Position numbers and translations under genes: made by a program. Shown in pieces: positions 33,979 through 42,796 of a DNA stretch of 64,000 nt. This stretch comes from Bog-793 sp963785415. GTDB taxonomy: Bacteria; Actinomycetota; Acidimicrobiia; Acidimicrobiales; Bog-793. Each line of letters starts with the position of its first letter. The stretch's first letter is position 1. The stretch lies in the NCBI GenBank assembly GCA_963785415.1, contig CAWAVB010000001.1, positions 1,674,001-1,738,000 of the forward strand, given 5' to 3'. Under the pieces are notes generated by a model. It saw only the letters and a program-made list of their open reading frames with translations, was not told the origin of the DNA and ran no database searches.

Positions 33979-34920
33979 TCAGGTGGAGCTGGCACCGAAG
34001 AGATCGTCGAAAAGACCGGTGCTGAGGTACCGCTCCCCGGTGTCGGGAAGAAGGACGACGATCGTCTTGTCCGCCATCTCCTCTCGTTTGGCGATCTGAC
34101 TCGCGGCGCACAGGGCGGCCCCGCTCGAGATGCCGGCGAGAATGCCCTCGGTCTTCGCGAGGCGGCGCGTGGCCTCGGCGGCCTCGGCTCCCGTGATCCG
34201 CATCACCTCGTCGTACGCCGCCGGGTCGAGGACCGCCGGGACGAATCCGGGACCGATGCCCTGGATCCGGTGGGGACCGGGAGCCCCTCCCGAAAGGACG
34301 GGGGACTCGTCGGGTTCGACAGCGACGACGTATATCGACGGCTTGCGGCGCTTCAGGTCCTTGCCGACGCCGGTGATCGTTCCGCCGGTGCCGGCCCCGG
34401 CGACGAAGGCGTCGAGCCCGCCTTTCAGGTCGTTCCAGATCTCGCGTGCGGTCGTCCGGCGGTGCGCGTCGGGGTTCATCGGGTTTTCGAACTGCTGGGG
34501 CATGAACCAGCCGTTGTCCGCGGCGAGTCGCCGGGCGATCTCGACCGCGCCTGGCATTCCCTCCGCGGCGGGCGTGAGGACGAGTCCGGCGCCGTAGGCG
34601 GTGATGATCCGGCGGCGCTCGACGCTCAGGCTCTCCGGCATCGTGAAGACCGCTCCGTACCCTCGCGCCGCCGCGATCATGGCGAGACCGATGCCCGTGT
34701 TGCCGCTCGTGGGCTCGACGATCGTGCCGCCCGGCGCGAGCGCGCCGGATTTCTCAGCCGCTTCGATCATCGCCAGGGCGATGCGGTCCTTCACGCTGCC
34801 GCCGGGGTTCACGCTTTCTAGCTTGCCGACGAGGCGCGCCGGAAGTTCGGCGGCGAACCGGTGGAGCTCGACGAGCGGTGTTCGGCCGATGAGCTCGGTG
34901 ACGTTGTCATGCACGACCAT
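33979..34920 (-). CDS. cysK: Cysteine synthase A (O-acetylserine sulfhydrylase)
   Basis: 313 residues, PLP fold type II. It makes cysteine from O-acetylserine and sulfide. The PLP lysine is in SVNPGGSVKDRIAL, the substrate loop is EPTSGNTGIGLAM, and the phosphate-cradle is AGAGTGGTITGVG; GISSGAALCAA and LLPDTGERYLSTGLF complete the picture. Its start overlaps the end of cysE by 14 bases, so the two are translationally linked. The enzymes can form the cysteine synthase complex, although CysE here does not end in the usual isoleucine. Confidence 0.97.
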   Translation of the reverse strand: MVVHDNVTELIGRTPLVELHRFAAELPARLVGKLESVNPGGSVKDRIALAMIEAAEKSGALAPGGTIVEPTSGNTGIGLAMIAAARGYGAVFTMPESLSVERRRIITAYGAGLVLTPAAEGMPGAVEIARRLAADNGWFMPQQFENPMNPDAHRRTTAREIWNDLKGGLDAFVAGAGTGGTITGVGKDLKRRKPSIYVVAVEPDESPVLSGGAPGPHRIQGIGPGFVPAVLDPAAYDEVMRITGAEAAEATRRLAKTEGILAGISSGAALCAASQIAKREEMADKTIVVLLPDTGERYLSTGLFDDLFGASST

Positions 34921-35527
34921 CTGGCACGTCCTCCCCCTGCTCCTCCTCTTCGCCCGTCATCCAGGTCGCGGGGAGACGTTCCTCGTCCGTCGGCTCCTCG
35001 ACACGGGCTCTGGCGAGCGTGACGCAGTGGCCCCTCGCCACGACGACGACGGACCGGGCCGGTACGTCGTCCACCACGAGCGCGTGCGGGCCGATCCGGC
35101 AGTGCTCTCCGACGACCACCGGGCCGAGGACCGAGCACCTGACGCCCAGGGTCACGTGGTTGCCGATCGTCGGGTGGCGCTTCGCGCCCTTCGCATCGGC
35201 CCACCAGCCGTGGCCCCCGAGCGTGACCCCGTGGTACATCATCACGTCGTCGCCGACGACCGCCGTCTCGCCGATGACGACGCCCATCCCGTGATCGATG
35301 AAGAACCGCCGGCCGATGACCGCGCCGGGGTGGATTTCGATCCCCGTCGCGAGCCGGGCGAGCTGGGAGATGAGGCGCGGGACGAAAGGGACGTGCAACT
35401 TCCAGAGCGCGTGGGCGACCCGGTAAGACCAGATCGCCCAGACGCCCTGGTAGAGCACGACCTCGAGGGCGTGGACGCCGTGGAGCGCGGGGTCCTTGCG
35501 GTAGGCGACCTTCAGGGTGTCGAGCAT
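34907..35527 (-). CDS. cysE: Serine O-acetyltransferase
   Basis: 206 residues from the ATG at 35527 (MLDTLKVAYRKDPALHG). It acetylates serine with acetyl-CoA, giving the substrate of CysK. Left-handed beta-helix hexapeptide repeats: GIEIHPGAVIGRRFFIDHGM, VVIGETAVVGDDVMMYHGVT with the catalytic His, and HPTIGNHVTLGV. It lacks most of the N-terminal helical domain of the E. coli enzyme, as in many actinobacterial and Bacillus forms. The tail is unusually acidic (GEEEEQGEDVPDG) and shares DNA with cysK. Confidence 0.95.
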   Translation of the reverse strand: MLDTLKVAYRKDPALHGVHALEVVLYQGVWAIWSYRVAHALWKLHVPFVPRLISQLARLATGIEIHPGAVIGRRFFIDHGMGVVIGETAVVGDDVMMYHGVTLGGHGWWADAKGAKRHPTIGNHVTLGVRCSVLGPVVVGEHCRIGPHALVVDDVPARSVVVVARGHCVTLARARVEEPTDEERLPATWMTGEEEEQGEDVPDGRA

Positions 35528-35686
35528 CTTTGGACCTTCGACGCTGGCTGGCGCGTCATCCCTGGACCGTATCCGTTTTCCGACCTGCCCGGCGAGAGAC
35601 CCCGGGCCGTGCGCGCGATATCGGTGGCGGAGCATCATTCCCGAGTGGCGCATGACGGGTTGCCCCGGGGTGACGGAGGGCCAAAG

Positions 35687-35866
35687 ATGACACGGCGCAG
35701 ATCGCTCACGAGGTCGCTCTACCGGGCCGCCCGCGCCTCTGGCAACCTGCGGGCGATCTCGCGCGGTCCTCGTGCCTACGCGAGACACATCGTGCGACGC
35801 AGGGCGTACGCCCGGCAATCGGGTCTTGCCCGGTCAATTCTCCGGGTGCTCCGGCTGTCGAAGTAG
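35687..35866 (+). CDS. Small very basic protein, 59 aa
   Basis: An ATG at 35687 with GGAGGG a few bases upstream gives 59 residues, about a third of them Arg or Lys (MTRRRSLTRSLYRAARASG, HIVRRRAYARQSGLARSI). There is no membrane span. Similar short basic proteins with an LYRAAR-type start and an R-R-x-Y-R middle occur in many actinobacteria, so I think it is real, but the function is unknown. It diverges from cysE and lies upstream of tRNA-Asn, which is on the other strand. Confidence 0.6.
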   Translation: MTRRRSLTRSLYRAARASGNLRAISRGPRAYARHIVRRRAYARQSGLARSILRVLRLSK

Positions 35867-35913
35867 GCGCCTGCGGGCGACGCGGGTGGCCGGTCTCAGG
35901 GCGGGACCCGCAG

Positions 35914-35986
35914 CTCCGGGGGAGAGACTCGAACTCTCAACCACACGGTTAACAGCCGCGTGCTCTGCCAATTGAGCTACCCCGGA
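35914..35986 (-). tRNA. tRNA-Asn (GTT)
   Basis: 73 bases on the minus strand. Acceptor TCCGGGG/CCCCGGA with discriminator G, D arm TAGCTCAATTGGCAGAGCA, anticodon loop CTGTTAA with GTT, T arm GAGAGTTCGAGTCTCTC. The CCA end is not encoded. It lies downstream of sigA. The 194 bases between it and sigA contain nothing else I can identify. Confidence 0.96.
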
Positions 35987-36180
35987 CCGAACGACGGCAC
36001 GTTAGCAGTGCATGCCGCGCACGGTGGCCGCACCCGGACAAGCGCGCGCAGGGTTCGCCGCGGGGCTGGAAAAGACTCAGAGATGCACCGGGTGGCGTGG
36101 GCAGAACGTCCTTGTTGATTCGGGGTCCCGCCGCGAGCGTTGCGCGCCGACGCGAGGGGTCGCCGCACCCGCGGGTCGGG

Positions 36181-37320
36181 TCAGTCGCCCTCGAGGTAGT
36201 CCCTGAGGGGCTGGGCGAGGGTGGGCTGGCGGAGCTTGGCGAGCGTCTTCATCTCGATCTGGCGGACCCGCTCCCGTGTCACGCCGAAGATCTGACCGAC
36301 CTCCTCGAGCGTCCGGATCTTCCCGTCGTCGAGCCCGAAACGGAGCCGGACGACCTCCTGTTCGCGGGGGGAGAGCTCGTGGAGGGCGTGTTGGACCGCC
36401 TCATTCAGCATGACCCTGGTCGCGGCGTCGAGCGGGACCTCGGCCGTGCGGTCCTCGACGAGATCCGAGAGGCTGAACTCCTCGTCACCGCCACCGATCG
36501 GCTGCTGCAGCGAAATTGTGTCCTGGCTGATGCGCTGGATCTCGCGCACCCGGTCGGCGGAGAACTCGATGCGGGCCGCGATCTCGTCGACCGTCGCGTC
36601 GCGGCCGAACTGCTGGGAGAGTTGACGCTGGATCCGGACGACCTTGTTGATCGTCTCGACCACGTGGACGGGGATGCGGATCGTCCTCGCCTGGTCGGCG
36701 ACGGCCCGGGTGATCGCCTGGCGGATCCACCATGTCGCGTACGTCGAGAACTTGAACCCGCGGCGGTAATCGAACTTCTCGACGGCGCGCATCAAGCCGA
36801 GATTGCCTTCCTGGATGAGATCGAGGAAGGCCATGCCCCGGTTGCGGTAGCGCTTGGCGATGGACACGACGAGCCGGAGGTTCGCCTCGGTGAGGAGGTC
36901 CTTTGCCTCCTGGCCCTCGGCGACCTCGCGCTCGGCGGCGCGGCGCTTTGCCAACGGGACCTCCTCGGGCGCGCCGTCTCGCAGCCACGCCTCGAGGCGG
37001 TCGTGGGCGGCGCGTCCCCGTTCGATCCGTTTCGCGCAGAGCACCTCGATATCCGCTGACAGCAGTGACACGCGGCCGATCTCCTGCAGATAGGCGCGCA
37101 CCGGGTCACCGGAACTCGCCGCACCGGTGCCGTTCGTCGAGCCGGAACGCAGCGTGCGGATCGCCTCGGTCGCCTGTTGCTCGAGACTCGCCGCTCCCCG
37201 GCGCGTGGGTTCGTCGGCCCGGCGTGAACGGGCGCGGGCGCGCCGTCCGGCCTTCGAAGGTGGCTCGGAGGACTGGACCCCGGCGTCGGGGTCGTGTTCG
37301 CGCGGTCCGACGCGTCTCAT
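36181..37320 (-). CDS. sigA: Principal RNA polymerase sigma factor (sigma-70 family)
   Basis: 379 residues from the ATG at 37320, which overlaps the dnaG stop as ATGA. A basic N-terminus (about 60 residues) replaces the long region 1.1. Region 1.2 is SSGDPVRAYLQEIGRVSLL. Regions 2.1-2.4 include AKDLLTEANLRLVVSIAKR, FLDLIQEGNLGLMRAVEKFD and FSTYATWWIRQAITRAVAD. Region 3 is RIPVHVVETINKVVRIQ. Region 4.2 is the -35-binding helix-turn-helix (TLEEVGQIFGVTRERVRQIE). The RpoD-box residues and linkage to dnaG mark it as the housekeeping sigma factor, not an alternative one. Confidence 0.96.
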   Translation of the reverse strand: MRRVGPREHDPDAGVQSSEPPSKAGRRARARSRRADEPTRRGAASLEQQATEAIRTLRSGSTNGTGAASSGDPVRAYLQEIGRVSLLSADIEVLCAKRIERGRAAHDRLEAWLRDGAPEEVPLAKRRAAEREVAEGQEAKDLLTEANLRLVVSIAKRYRNRGMAFLDLIQEGNLGLMRAVEKFDYRRGFKFSTYATWWIRQAITRAVADQARTIRIPVHVVETINKVVRIQRQLSQQFGRDATVDEIAARIEFSADRVREIQRISQDTISLQQPIGGGDEEFSLSDLVEDRTAEVPLDAATRVMLNEAVQHALHELSPREQEVVRLRFGLDDGKIRTLEEVGQIFGVTRERVRQIEMKTLAKLRQPTLAQPLRDYLEGD

Positions 37321-39248
37321 CCCCCGCCCTCCTGCTCGCGTTGCGTGAGCCACGCTACCAACCGTTGCGCGGCCTCCTCCGCGCCGGAGGCCGTGCCCGG
37401 ACGGACGAGGGGATCGCGCAGGGTCTCGAGCTCGGTCCGTAGCCAGGCACCCGCGGTCAGCACCGCGACGACGTCGTCGGCCCTTCCCTCCTGTTCGGCG
37501 ACGCGTCCCTCGGCTTCGAGCTCGCGCAGGACGCGCTCGCTCGCCGCCCGGACGAGCTCGATGTAGGTGCCGCCGACGTCGAGCTCGTCGGGTACCTCGG
37601 AGACGGCCAGGCGGCGGAGGAGATCGCCCGAATCCGGATCTGCGGTGTTGATCGCCTCGGTGAGGTTCGCCGAGTCGACGAGCGAGCGGAAGGCGTTCCG
37701 TTGCACCGGGTCGACGAAGAGCACGTCGCCGATCAGGGCGCGGGCCTCGTCGGGACGGTCGAGCACGAGGAGGAGGGCGTCCCGCCCCGCCCGCAGGTCG
37801 GCGCCGATCTCCGGGGCGCGCCCGGACTTTCGGCCGTGCCCTTCCGGTTCGGCGTCCGTCGGGCCGCCGTCGCCGGCGGGGCCGTCGCGGTCGTCCCCCC
37901 GTCGCCCGAGGCCGGGGGCTCGTTCGTCGGGCTCCGGTTGCGGGCGGGACTGCACCGCGACGAGGAGCTCGCGCAGCCTTTTCGGGTCGAGGCGGGTCCG
38001 GTCGGCCACCCCGACGAGGTACTGGTCGCGGACGAGCTCGTTTGGGTGCTCGGCGATGGCCTCGATCGCCGACTCGGCGGCCCGGCTACGACCCTCGGGC
38101 GTGCGCAGGTCATGGGCGCCGAGGGCCTGTTCGACCCGGAAGCCGAGGAACGGCTGGGCGTGCTCGACCGCGGCGGAGAGCGCGGCGGGTTCGCGCTGGG
38201 CGAGCTCGCCGGGGTCCGATCCCGTCGGCAGCACGGCGACGGCGAGCTCGAGCTCGTGGCGCTTCTCCCACTGGTACAGGCGTGCCGCGGCCGCCTGCCC
38301 GGCGGCGTCGGCGTCGAAGCAGAGCACGATCTTTCTGGCGAAGTGGGCGAGCAGCCGGAAATGGTCCTCGGTGAGCGCCGTGCCGCAAGTCGCGACGACC
38401 CGCGGGATCCCGGCGACGTGGAAGCCGATGACGTCCGTGTAGCCCTCGCACACGACGACCTCGTGCGCGTGGGCGATGTCCGACTTCGCCCAGTTCAGCC
38501 CGTACAGCGTGCGCCGCTTGGAGTAGATGGACGACTCGGGCGAGTTGCGGTACTTCGGGCCCGGTTCCCGGTCCGTGCTCCGCAGTCCCTCGGGAAGGAC
38601 GCGTCCTCCGAAGGCGATCGCCTGACCACCCGGGTCGAAGATCGGGAACATGATCCTTTCCCGGAAGGCGTCCTGGAGCCGACCGCGTTCGCTCTCGTAG
38701 GCGAGCCCCGCCTCGCGGAGAACCGGGCCCGGGAGTCGCAGGGCCCGCACGAGCTCGTCAAATCCCGCCGGCGCGTAGCCGAGGCGGAACTTGCGGACGA
38801 CCTCGCCGTCGTAGCCCCGTGATCGCAGGTACTGGCGGGCCCGGCCGGCCTCCGGGTTGGCGAGCAGCCGCTCATGGTAGAAGTCGACCGCGTCGGTCAT
38901 CGCGGCGAGCAGCTCACGGCGTCGGCTGCGATCCGCGTTCCGGTCGCGGTCGTCGTCGTAGCGGATCGTGATCCCGGCACGGTTGGCGAGGCGCTCGACG
39001 GCCTCGACGAAGTCGACCCCCTCCGTTGCCCTCACGAAGCTGATCGCGTCACCCGAGGCCTGGCAGCCGAAGCAGTAGTAGAGACCCTCCTCGGCGTTCA
39101 CGCTGAACGACGCCGTCTTCTCGGCGTGGAACGGGCAGAGGCCGACGAAACGACGGCCGACCCGCTTGAGGGCGGTCTGCTCGCCGATCAGCGCGATGAG
39201 GTCGGTCGCGGCCCGGACCCGGGCGACGTCCTCGTCGGGGATTGCCAT
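37317..39248 (-). CDS. dnaG: DNA primase
   Basis: 643 residues. It makes RNA primers for replication. The N-terminal CHC2 zinc domain has GLCPFHAEKTASFSV and GLYYCFGCQASGDAISF. The catalytic core has YRNSPESSIYSKRRTLYGL and the TOPRIM fold (VVCEGYTDVIGFHVAG, then IVLCFDADAAGQAAA). The C-terminal third, rich in Pro, Asp and Arg, is the poorly conserved DnaB-interaction region. Its stop overlaps the sigA start. The dnaG-sigA pair is the core of the classical macromolecular-synthesis operon; here the upstream partner is a DUF3052 gene. Confidence 0.97.
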   Translation of the reverse strand: MAIPDEDVARVRAATDLIALIGEQTALKRVGRRFVGLCPFHAEKTASFSVNAEEGLYYCFGCQASGDAISFVRATEGVDFVEAVERLANRAGITIRYDDDRDRNADRSRRRELLAAMTDAVDFYHERLLANPEAGRARQYLRSRGYDGEVVRKFRLGYAPAGFDELVRALRLPGPVLREAGLAYESERGRLQDAFRERIMFPIFDPGGQAIAFGGRVLPEGLRSTDREPGPKYRNSPESSIYSKRRTLYGLNWAKSDIAHAHEVVVCEGYTDVIGFHVAGIPRVVATCGTALTEDHFRLLAHFARKIVLCFDADAAGQAAAARLYQWEKRHELELAVAVLPTGSDPGELAQREPAALSAAVEHAQPFLGFRVEQALGAHDLRTPEGRSRAAESAIEAIAEHPNELVRDQYLVGVADRTRLDPKRLRELLVAVQSRPQPEPDERAPGLGRRGDDRDGPAGDGGPTDAEPEGHGRKSGRAPEIGADLRAGRDALLLVLDRPDEARALIGDVLFVDPVQRNAFRSLVDSANLTEAINTADPDSGDLLRRLAVSEVPDELDVGGTYIELVRAASERVLRELEAEGRVAEQEGRADDVVAVLTAGAWLRTELETLRDPLVRPGTASGAEEAAQRLVAWLTQREQEGGG

Positions 39249-39294
39249 GGACCGGACGGTACCCGTTCGCCGCGTCGTCTGGACGCGGGCGGGC

Positions 39295-39720
39295 TCAGCG
39301 CGGCTCGCGCCGGGTCACGAAGCGGAGACCGGACCAGTCGGCGTCGACGGCGGCGACCTTGTTGTCGACGAGCCCGAGCGTGAGGCCCGCGCGGCGCACG
39401 ACGCCGTCGGTGAGATCGCTCTCGTGGCCGCCGGCGCGACGTGGCCAACAGATCCAGAGTGCCGGGGTGGCGACGCCACAAGCCCCGATCGCACGCAGCG
39501 CGATGCCGAGCTCACGCTCGCTGTGGGCGAAGACGATCGTCACCTCCGCCGCGGCGAGATCTGTCGCGCCGCCCGTGCCAGAAAGCACGTCCCGGCGGCG
39601 GACCTCGACGCCCGCCGGGGGGTCGTCGAGCGTCCAATCCGCGGGAGCGCCGACGACGAGGACGCACGACCCCCCGACGAGTCCGAGCTTTCTCGCCTGT
39701 CCGGCGGCGTCGGGTGGCAC
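39295..39720 (-). CDS. DUF3052 family protein
   Basis: 141 residues, GTG start. The family hallmark is at the C-terminus: SDLTDGVVRRAGLTLGLVDN then KVAAVDADWSGLRFVTR. The middle part is a Rossmann-like alternation (AAEVTIVFAHSERELGIAL, TPALWICWPRRAGGHES). Function is unknown for the family, which is mainly actinobacterial and often single-copy. It sits 24 bases after glyS and 46 bases before dnaG, so it is probably cotranscribed with both. Confidence 0.85.
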   Translation of the reverse strand: MPPDAAGQARKLGLVGGSCVLVVGAPADWTLDDPPAGVEVRRRDVLSGTGGATDLAAAEVTIVFAHSERELGIALRAIGACGVATPALWICWPRRAGGHESDLTDGVVRRAGLTLGLVDNKVAAVDADWSGLRFVTRREPR

Positions 39721-39744
39721 GGGAATCCGTGATCCGTGACGGTC

Positions 39745-41086
39745 TTAGGACGCGATGCGGTCCTGGAGCTCGGATACGACCCGCTCGATCGGCACCCGGT
39801 CCTGGAGCGTCGAGTCGCGCTCGCGGATCGTCACCGCGTCGTCGGTGAGGCTGTCGAAATCGACGGTGACGCAGAACGGCGTGCCGATCTCGTCCTGGCG
39901 GCGGTAACGGCGCCCGATCGACTGTGTGTCGTCGTAGTCGCACGTCAACGCGACCTGGCAGCGGTGGAGCACGTCGTGGGCGAGCGCGTCGAGTGGCTCC
40001 TTCCTCGACAGCGGGAGCACGGCGACCTGGAACGGCGCGAGCTGCGGGCGGAGTCGCAGGACCGTGCGGCGTTCCCCGCCGACCTCGTCCTCGTCGTAGG
40101 CGGCGAGGAGGAAGGCCATCATCGCCCGCGTCGCGCCCGCGGAGGGCTCGATGACGTAGGGCGTGTAGCGCTCACCGCTCACCTGGTCGAAATACTCGAG
40201 CCGGACGCCCGAGAGCGCGCTGTGGGCCTTCAGGTCGAAATCCGTCCGGTTGGCGATCCCTTCGAGCTCGCCCCAGCCCCAGGGGAAGGCGAACTCGATG
40301 TCCGTCGTCGCCGCCGAGTAGTGCGACAGGTCCTCGGGGGCGTGCTGACGGAAGCGCAGCTGGTCCCTGCCGATCCCGAGCCGCTGGTACCAGGCGAGCC
40401 GCTCCTCGCACCAGTAGGCGAACCAGCGGTCGGCGTCAGCCGGGGGGACGAAGTACTCAAGCTCCATCATCTCGAACTCGCGGGTGCGGAACACGAAGTT
40501 GCCCGGCGTGATCTCGTTGCGGAAGCCGCGGCCGAGCTGGGCGATCCCGAAGGGGGGCTTGCGGCGCATCGTCGTCATCACGTTCAAGAAGTTGACGAAC
40601 ATCCCCTGGGCGGTCTCTGGCCGCAGGTAGGCAACGGCGGACTCGTCCTCGACGGGGCCGACGAAGGTCTTGAACATGAGGTTGAACGGCCGGGCCTCGG
40701 TGAGATCGGCGGAGCCGCAGTTCGGGCAGGCGCCGTCGATCTGGTCGGCGCGCCAGCGCTCGTGGCACGACCGACAGTCGACGAGCGGGTCGACGAACGT
40801 CTCGAGGTGGCCCGACGCCTCCCAGACCTTCGGGTTCGTGATGATCGCGGCCTCGATCGGCACGACGTCGTCGCGTTCGCGCACGACCGCGCGCCACCAG
40901 GCGTCCCGGACGTTCCGGAGCATCGAGCGCGCCGAGCGGTCCGTAGTCGTAGGTCGAGCGGATGCCGCCGTAGATCTCAGCGGAGGGGAAGATGAAGCCC
41001 CGCCTTTTCGCGAGGTTGACGATCGTGTCGAACAGCCCCGTGTCCTCGGTTGGCGCGCGGTCCTGTTTGGGGCTTTCCTCCGACAT
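39745..41086 (-). CDS. glyS: Glycyl-tRNA synthetase with an apparent one-base frameshift
   Basis: A single-chain class II enzyme charging tRNA-Gly. The N-terminal 54 codons (from the ATG at 41086: NLAKRRGFIFPSAEIYGG, TYDYGPLGAL) and the remaining 392 (from 40923: LRNVRDAWWRAVVRERDDVV) lie in different frames. One extra base, at 40924, separates them; without it the protein is 446 residues and continuous. Zinc-ribbon CRSCHERWRADQ/CPNCG, motif 2 GRGFRNEITPGNF and motif 3 GATRAMMAFLLAAYDEDE are intact. No further damage is seen. Because the gene is normally essential, a sequencing or assembly error is the likeliest cause. Restart at the ATG at 40923 or a programmed shift are alternatives. Neighbours: recO upstream, DUF3052 downstream. 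Confidence 0.9.
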
Positions 41087-41157
41087 ATCCCGAGGTTAGC
41101 CCGCGCCGCCGTCGCAGAATCCCGCCGGGCGCCGCCCGCTCCACCGCCCGGTCGCGA

Positions 41158-41889
41158 TTACGCCGGTGCGGTCTCCTCGGCGACGTGATGACGCGTCGTG
41201 CGCAGCCGCCGATCGAGATGGTGCTCGACGGCGGAGGTCGCGAGGCGCTCCAACGCGTCGACCGTCGGACCGTCAGGTTCGGTGAGTGCCCGGGCGAGGG
41301 CGCCCGAGCAGATGCGCTGGGCGAGCTCGACGACCGCGGGGGAGGCCGCCTGTCCGCGCCGGCAGTCCTGGCAGAGGAAACCGCCTTCCCCGGCGTCGAA
41401 GGCGACGAGGGGGCCGGTGCGGCCGCAGTGGGCGCAGGAGTCGGTGACCGGCCCGACGCCCTCGACCGAAAGGAGCCTCAGGCAGAATGCCGCCAGGGTC
41501 ACCGGCGACGCGGTGGTCTCGAGGCTGCGCAGCGCGCCGACGAGGAGCTTGTAGAGCGCGGGTGAACCCTGGTGGTCGACGGTGACCTGGTCGACGATTT
41601 CGAGCATCGTCATCGCCGGGTCGAGGCGGGCGAGGTCGGAGCGGATCCCCCGGAAGACGTCGATCACCTCGACCTGGGTCACGATGTCGAGATCCCGGCC
41701 CCTCCAGCACATCATGTCGACGTGCGTGAGCGGTTCGAGACGCGCCCCGATGTGACTCTTCACCTTGCGGACGCCCTTGGCGACGGCGCGCACCTTGCCG
41801 TGCTCGGGCGTGATGATCGTCACGATCCGGTCCGCCTCACCGAGCCGGATCGTCCGGAGGACGACCCCGGTGTCGCGGTACGTCGCCAC
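41158..41889 (-). CDS. recO: DNA repair protein RecO
   Basis: 243 residues from the GTG at 41889, where the family's usual start (ATYRDTGVVLRTIRLGEADR) begins; a GTG at 41958 would add 23 Pro/Arg-rich residues and overlap uppS. RecO helps load RecA onto SSB-coated gaps with RecR. An N-terminal OB-fold is followed by helical segments and a zinc finger (CAHCGRTG...CQDCRRG). It lies between uppS and glyS in the minus-strand cluster, as in other actinobacteria. Confidence 0.93.
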   Translation of the reverse strand: MATYRDTGVVLRTIRLGEADRIVTIITPEHGKVRAVAKGVRKVKSHIGARLEPLTHVDMMCWRGRDLDIVTQVEVIDVFRGIRSDLARLDPAMTMLEIVDQVTVDHQGSPALYKLLVGALRSLETTASPVTLAAFCLRLLSVEGVGPVTDSCAHCGRTGPLVAFDAGEGGFLCQDCRRGQAASPAVVELAQRICSGALARALTEPDGPTVDALERLATSAVEHHLDRRLRTTRHHVAEETAPA

Positions 41890-41926
41890 GGGAGCTAGGA
41901 CCCGGGGGTCGGGCCGCCGGGCGGGT

Positions 41927-42658
41927 TCAACGGTCGACGCCCCCGTAACGACGCTCACGGCGCTGGAACTCGCGCACCGCGTCGAAGAGGTCCTCGCGCC
42001 GGAAGTCCGGCCAGAGGACGTCGGTGAAGACGAGCTCGGAGTAGGCGAGCTCCCAGAGCAGGAAGTTGGAGATCCGGAACTCGCTCGAGGTACGCACGAT
42101 GAGGTCCGGGTCTGGCATGTCCGGGAAATACAGGTGGTCGCGGAAATGGCGCTCGTCGATATCGCTCGCCGGGACCTTCTCGGCGACGAGCGACCGGACG
42201 GCGTCGATGATCTCGGCGCGACCCCCGTAGTTGAAGCAGATCGTGAAGGTCATCCGCTTGTTCTTCGCGGTGAGATCTACGGCATCGTCCATGTCACGGA
42301 GCAGGCGGCGCGGCACGCGCCAGTCTCGCCGGCCCGCGAACCGGATCCGTACGCCCTTGGCGTTCAGGTCGTCGCGGTTGCGCAGGAGGATCCCCCGGTT
42401 GAAGTTCATGAGGAAACGCACTTCGTCGGGGGGACGGCGCCAGTTCTCCGTCGAGAACGCGTAGACCGTGAACCACTTGACTCCGAGTTCGAGGGCGCCG
42501 TCGACGGTGTCGACGAGGGCTTCCTCGCTCGCAGCGTGCCCATCGGTGCGCGCCAGCCCACGCTGGGTCGCCCAACGCCCGTTGCCGTCCATGACGACGG
42601 CGATATGGCGCGGGACCTGGTTTGGGTCGACACCTTCGGGGAACGGGGCATTCGGCAC
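41927..42658 (-). CDS. uppS: Isoprenyl (undecaprenyl/decaprenyl) diphosphate synthase
   Basis: 243 residues from the GTG at 42658; an upstream ATG at 42712 is possible and neither has a clear ribosome-binding site. A cis-prenyltransferase making the long-chain lipid carrier for cell-wall synthesis. Motifs: HIAVVMDGNGRWATQRGL with the catalytic Asp, VYAFSTENWRRP, ICFNYGGRAEIIDA, PDPDLIVRTSSEFRISNFLL and ELVFTDVLWPDF. First gene of the uppS-recO-glyS-DUF3052-dnaG-sigA run. It diverges from cysH. Confidence 0.94.
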   Translation of the reverse strand: MPNAPFPEGVDPNQVPRHIAVVMDGNGRWATQRGLARTDGHAASEEALVDTVDGALELGVKWFTVYAFSTENWRRPPDEVRFLMNFNRGILLRNRDDLNAKGVRIRFAGRRDWRVPRRLLRDMDDAVDLTAKNKRMTFTICFNYGGRAEIIDAVRSLVAEKVPASDIDERHFRDHLYFPDMPDPDLIVRTSSEFRISNFLLWELAYSELVFTDVLWPDFRREDLFDAVREFQRRERRYGGVDR

Positions 42659-42796
42659 TACGGCGAAGCTAGTCCCGCCGGGAGTCGCTCCACCGTCGCG
42701 TCGGCTGCGCATTGCTTCGGCGTGCCCGCTCCCCGTCCCGAGAAGCCGCCGGTGCGGACGGGCGGGTGCGTCGCCTGGACTAGGGTCGTTGACGTC

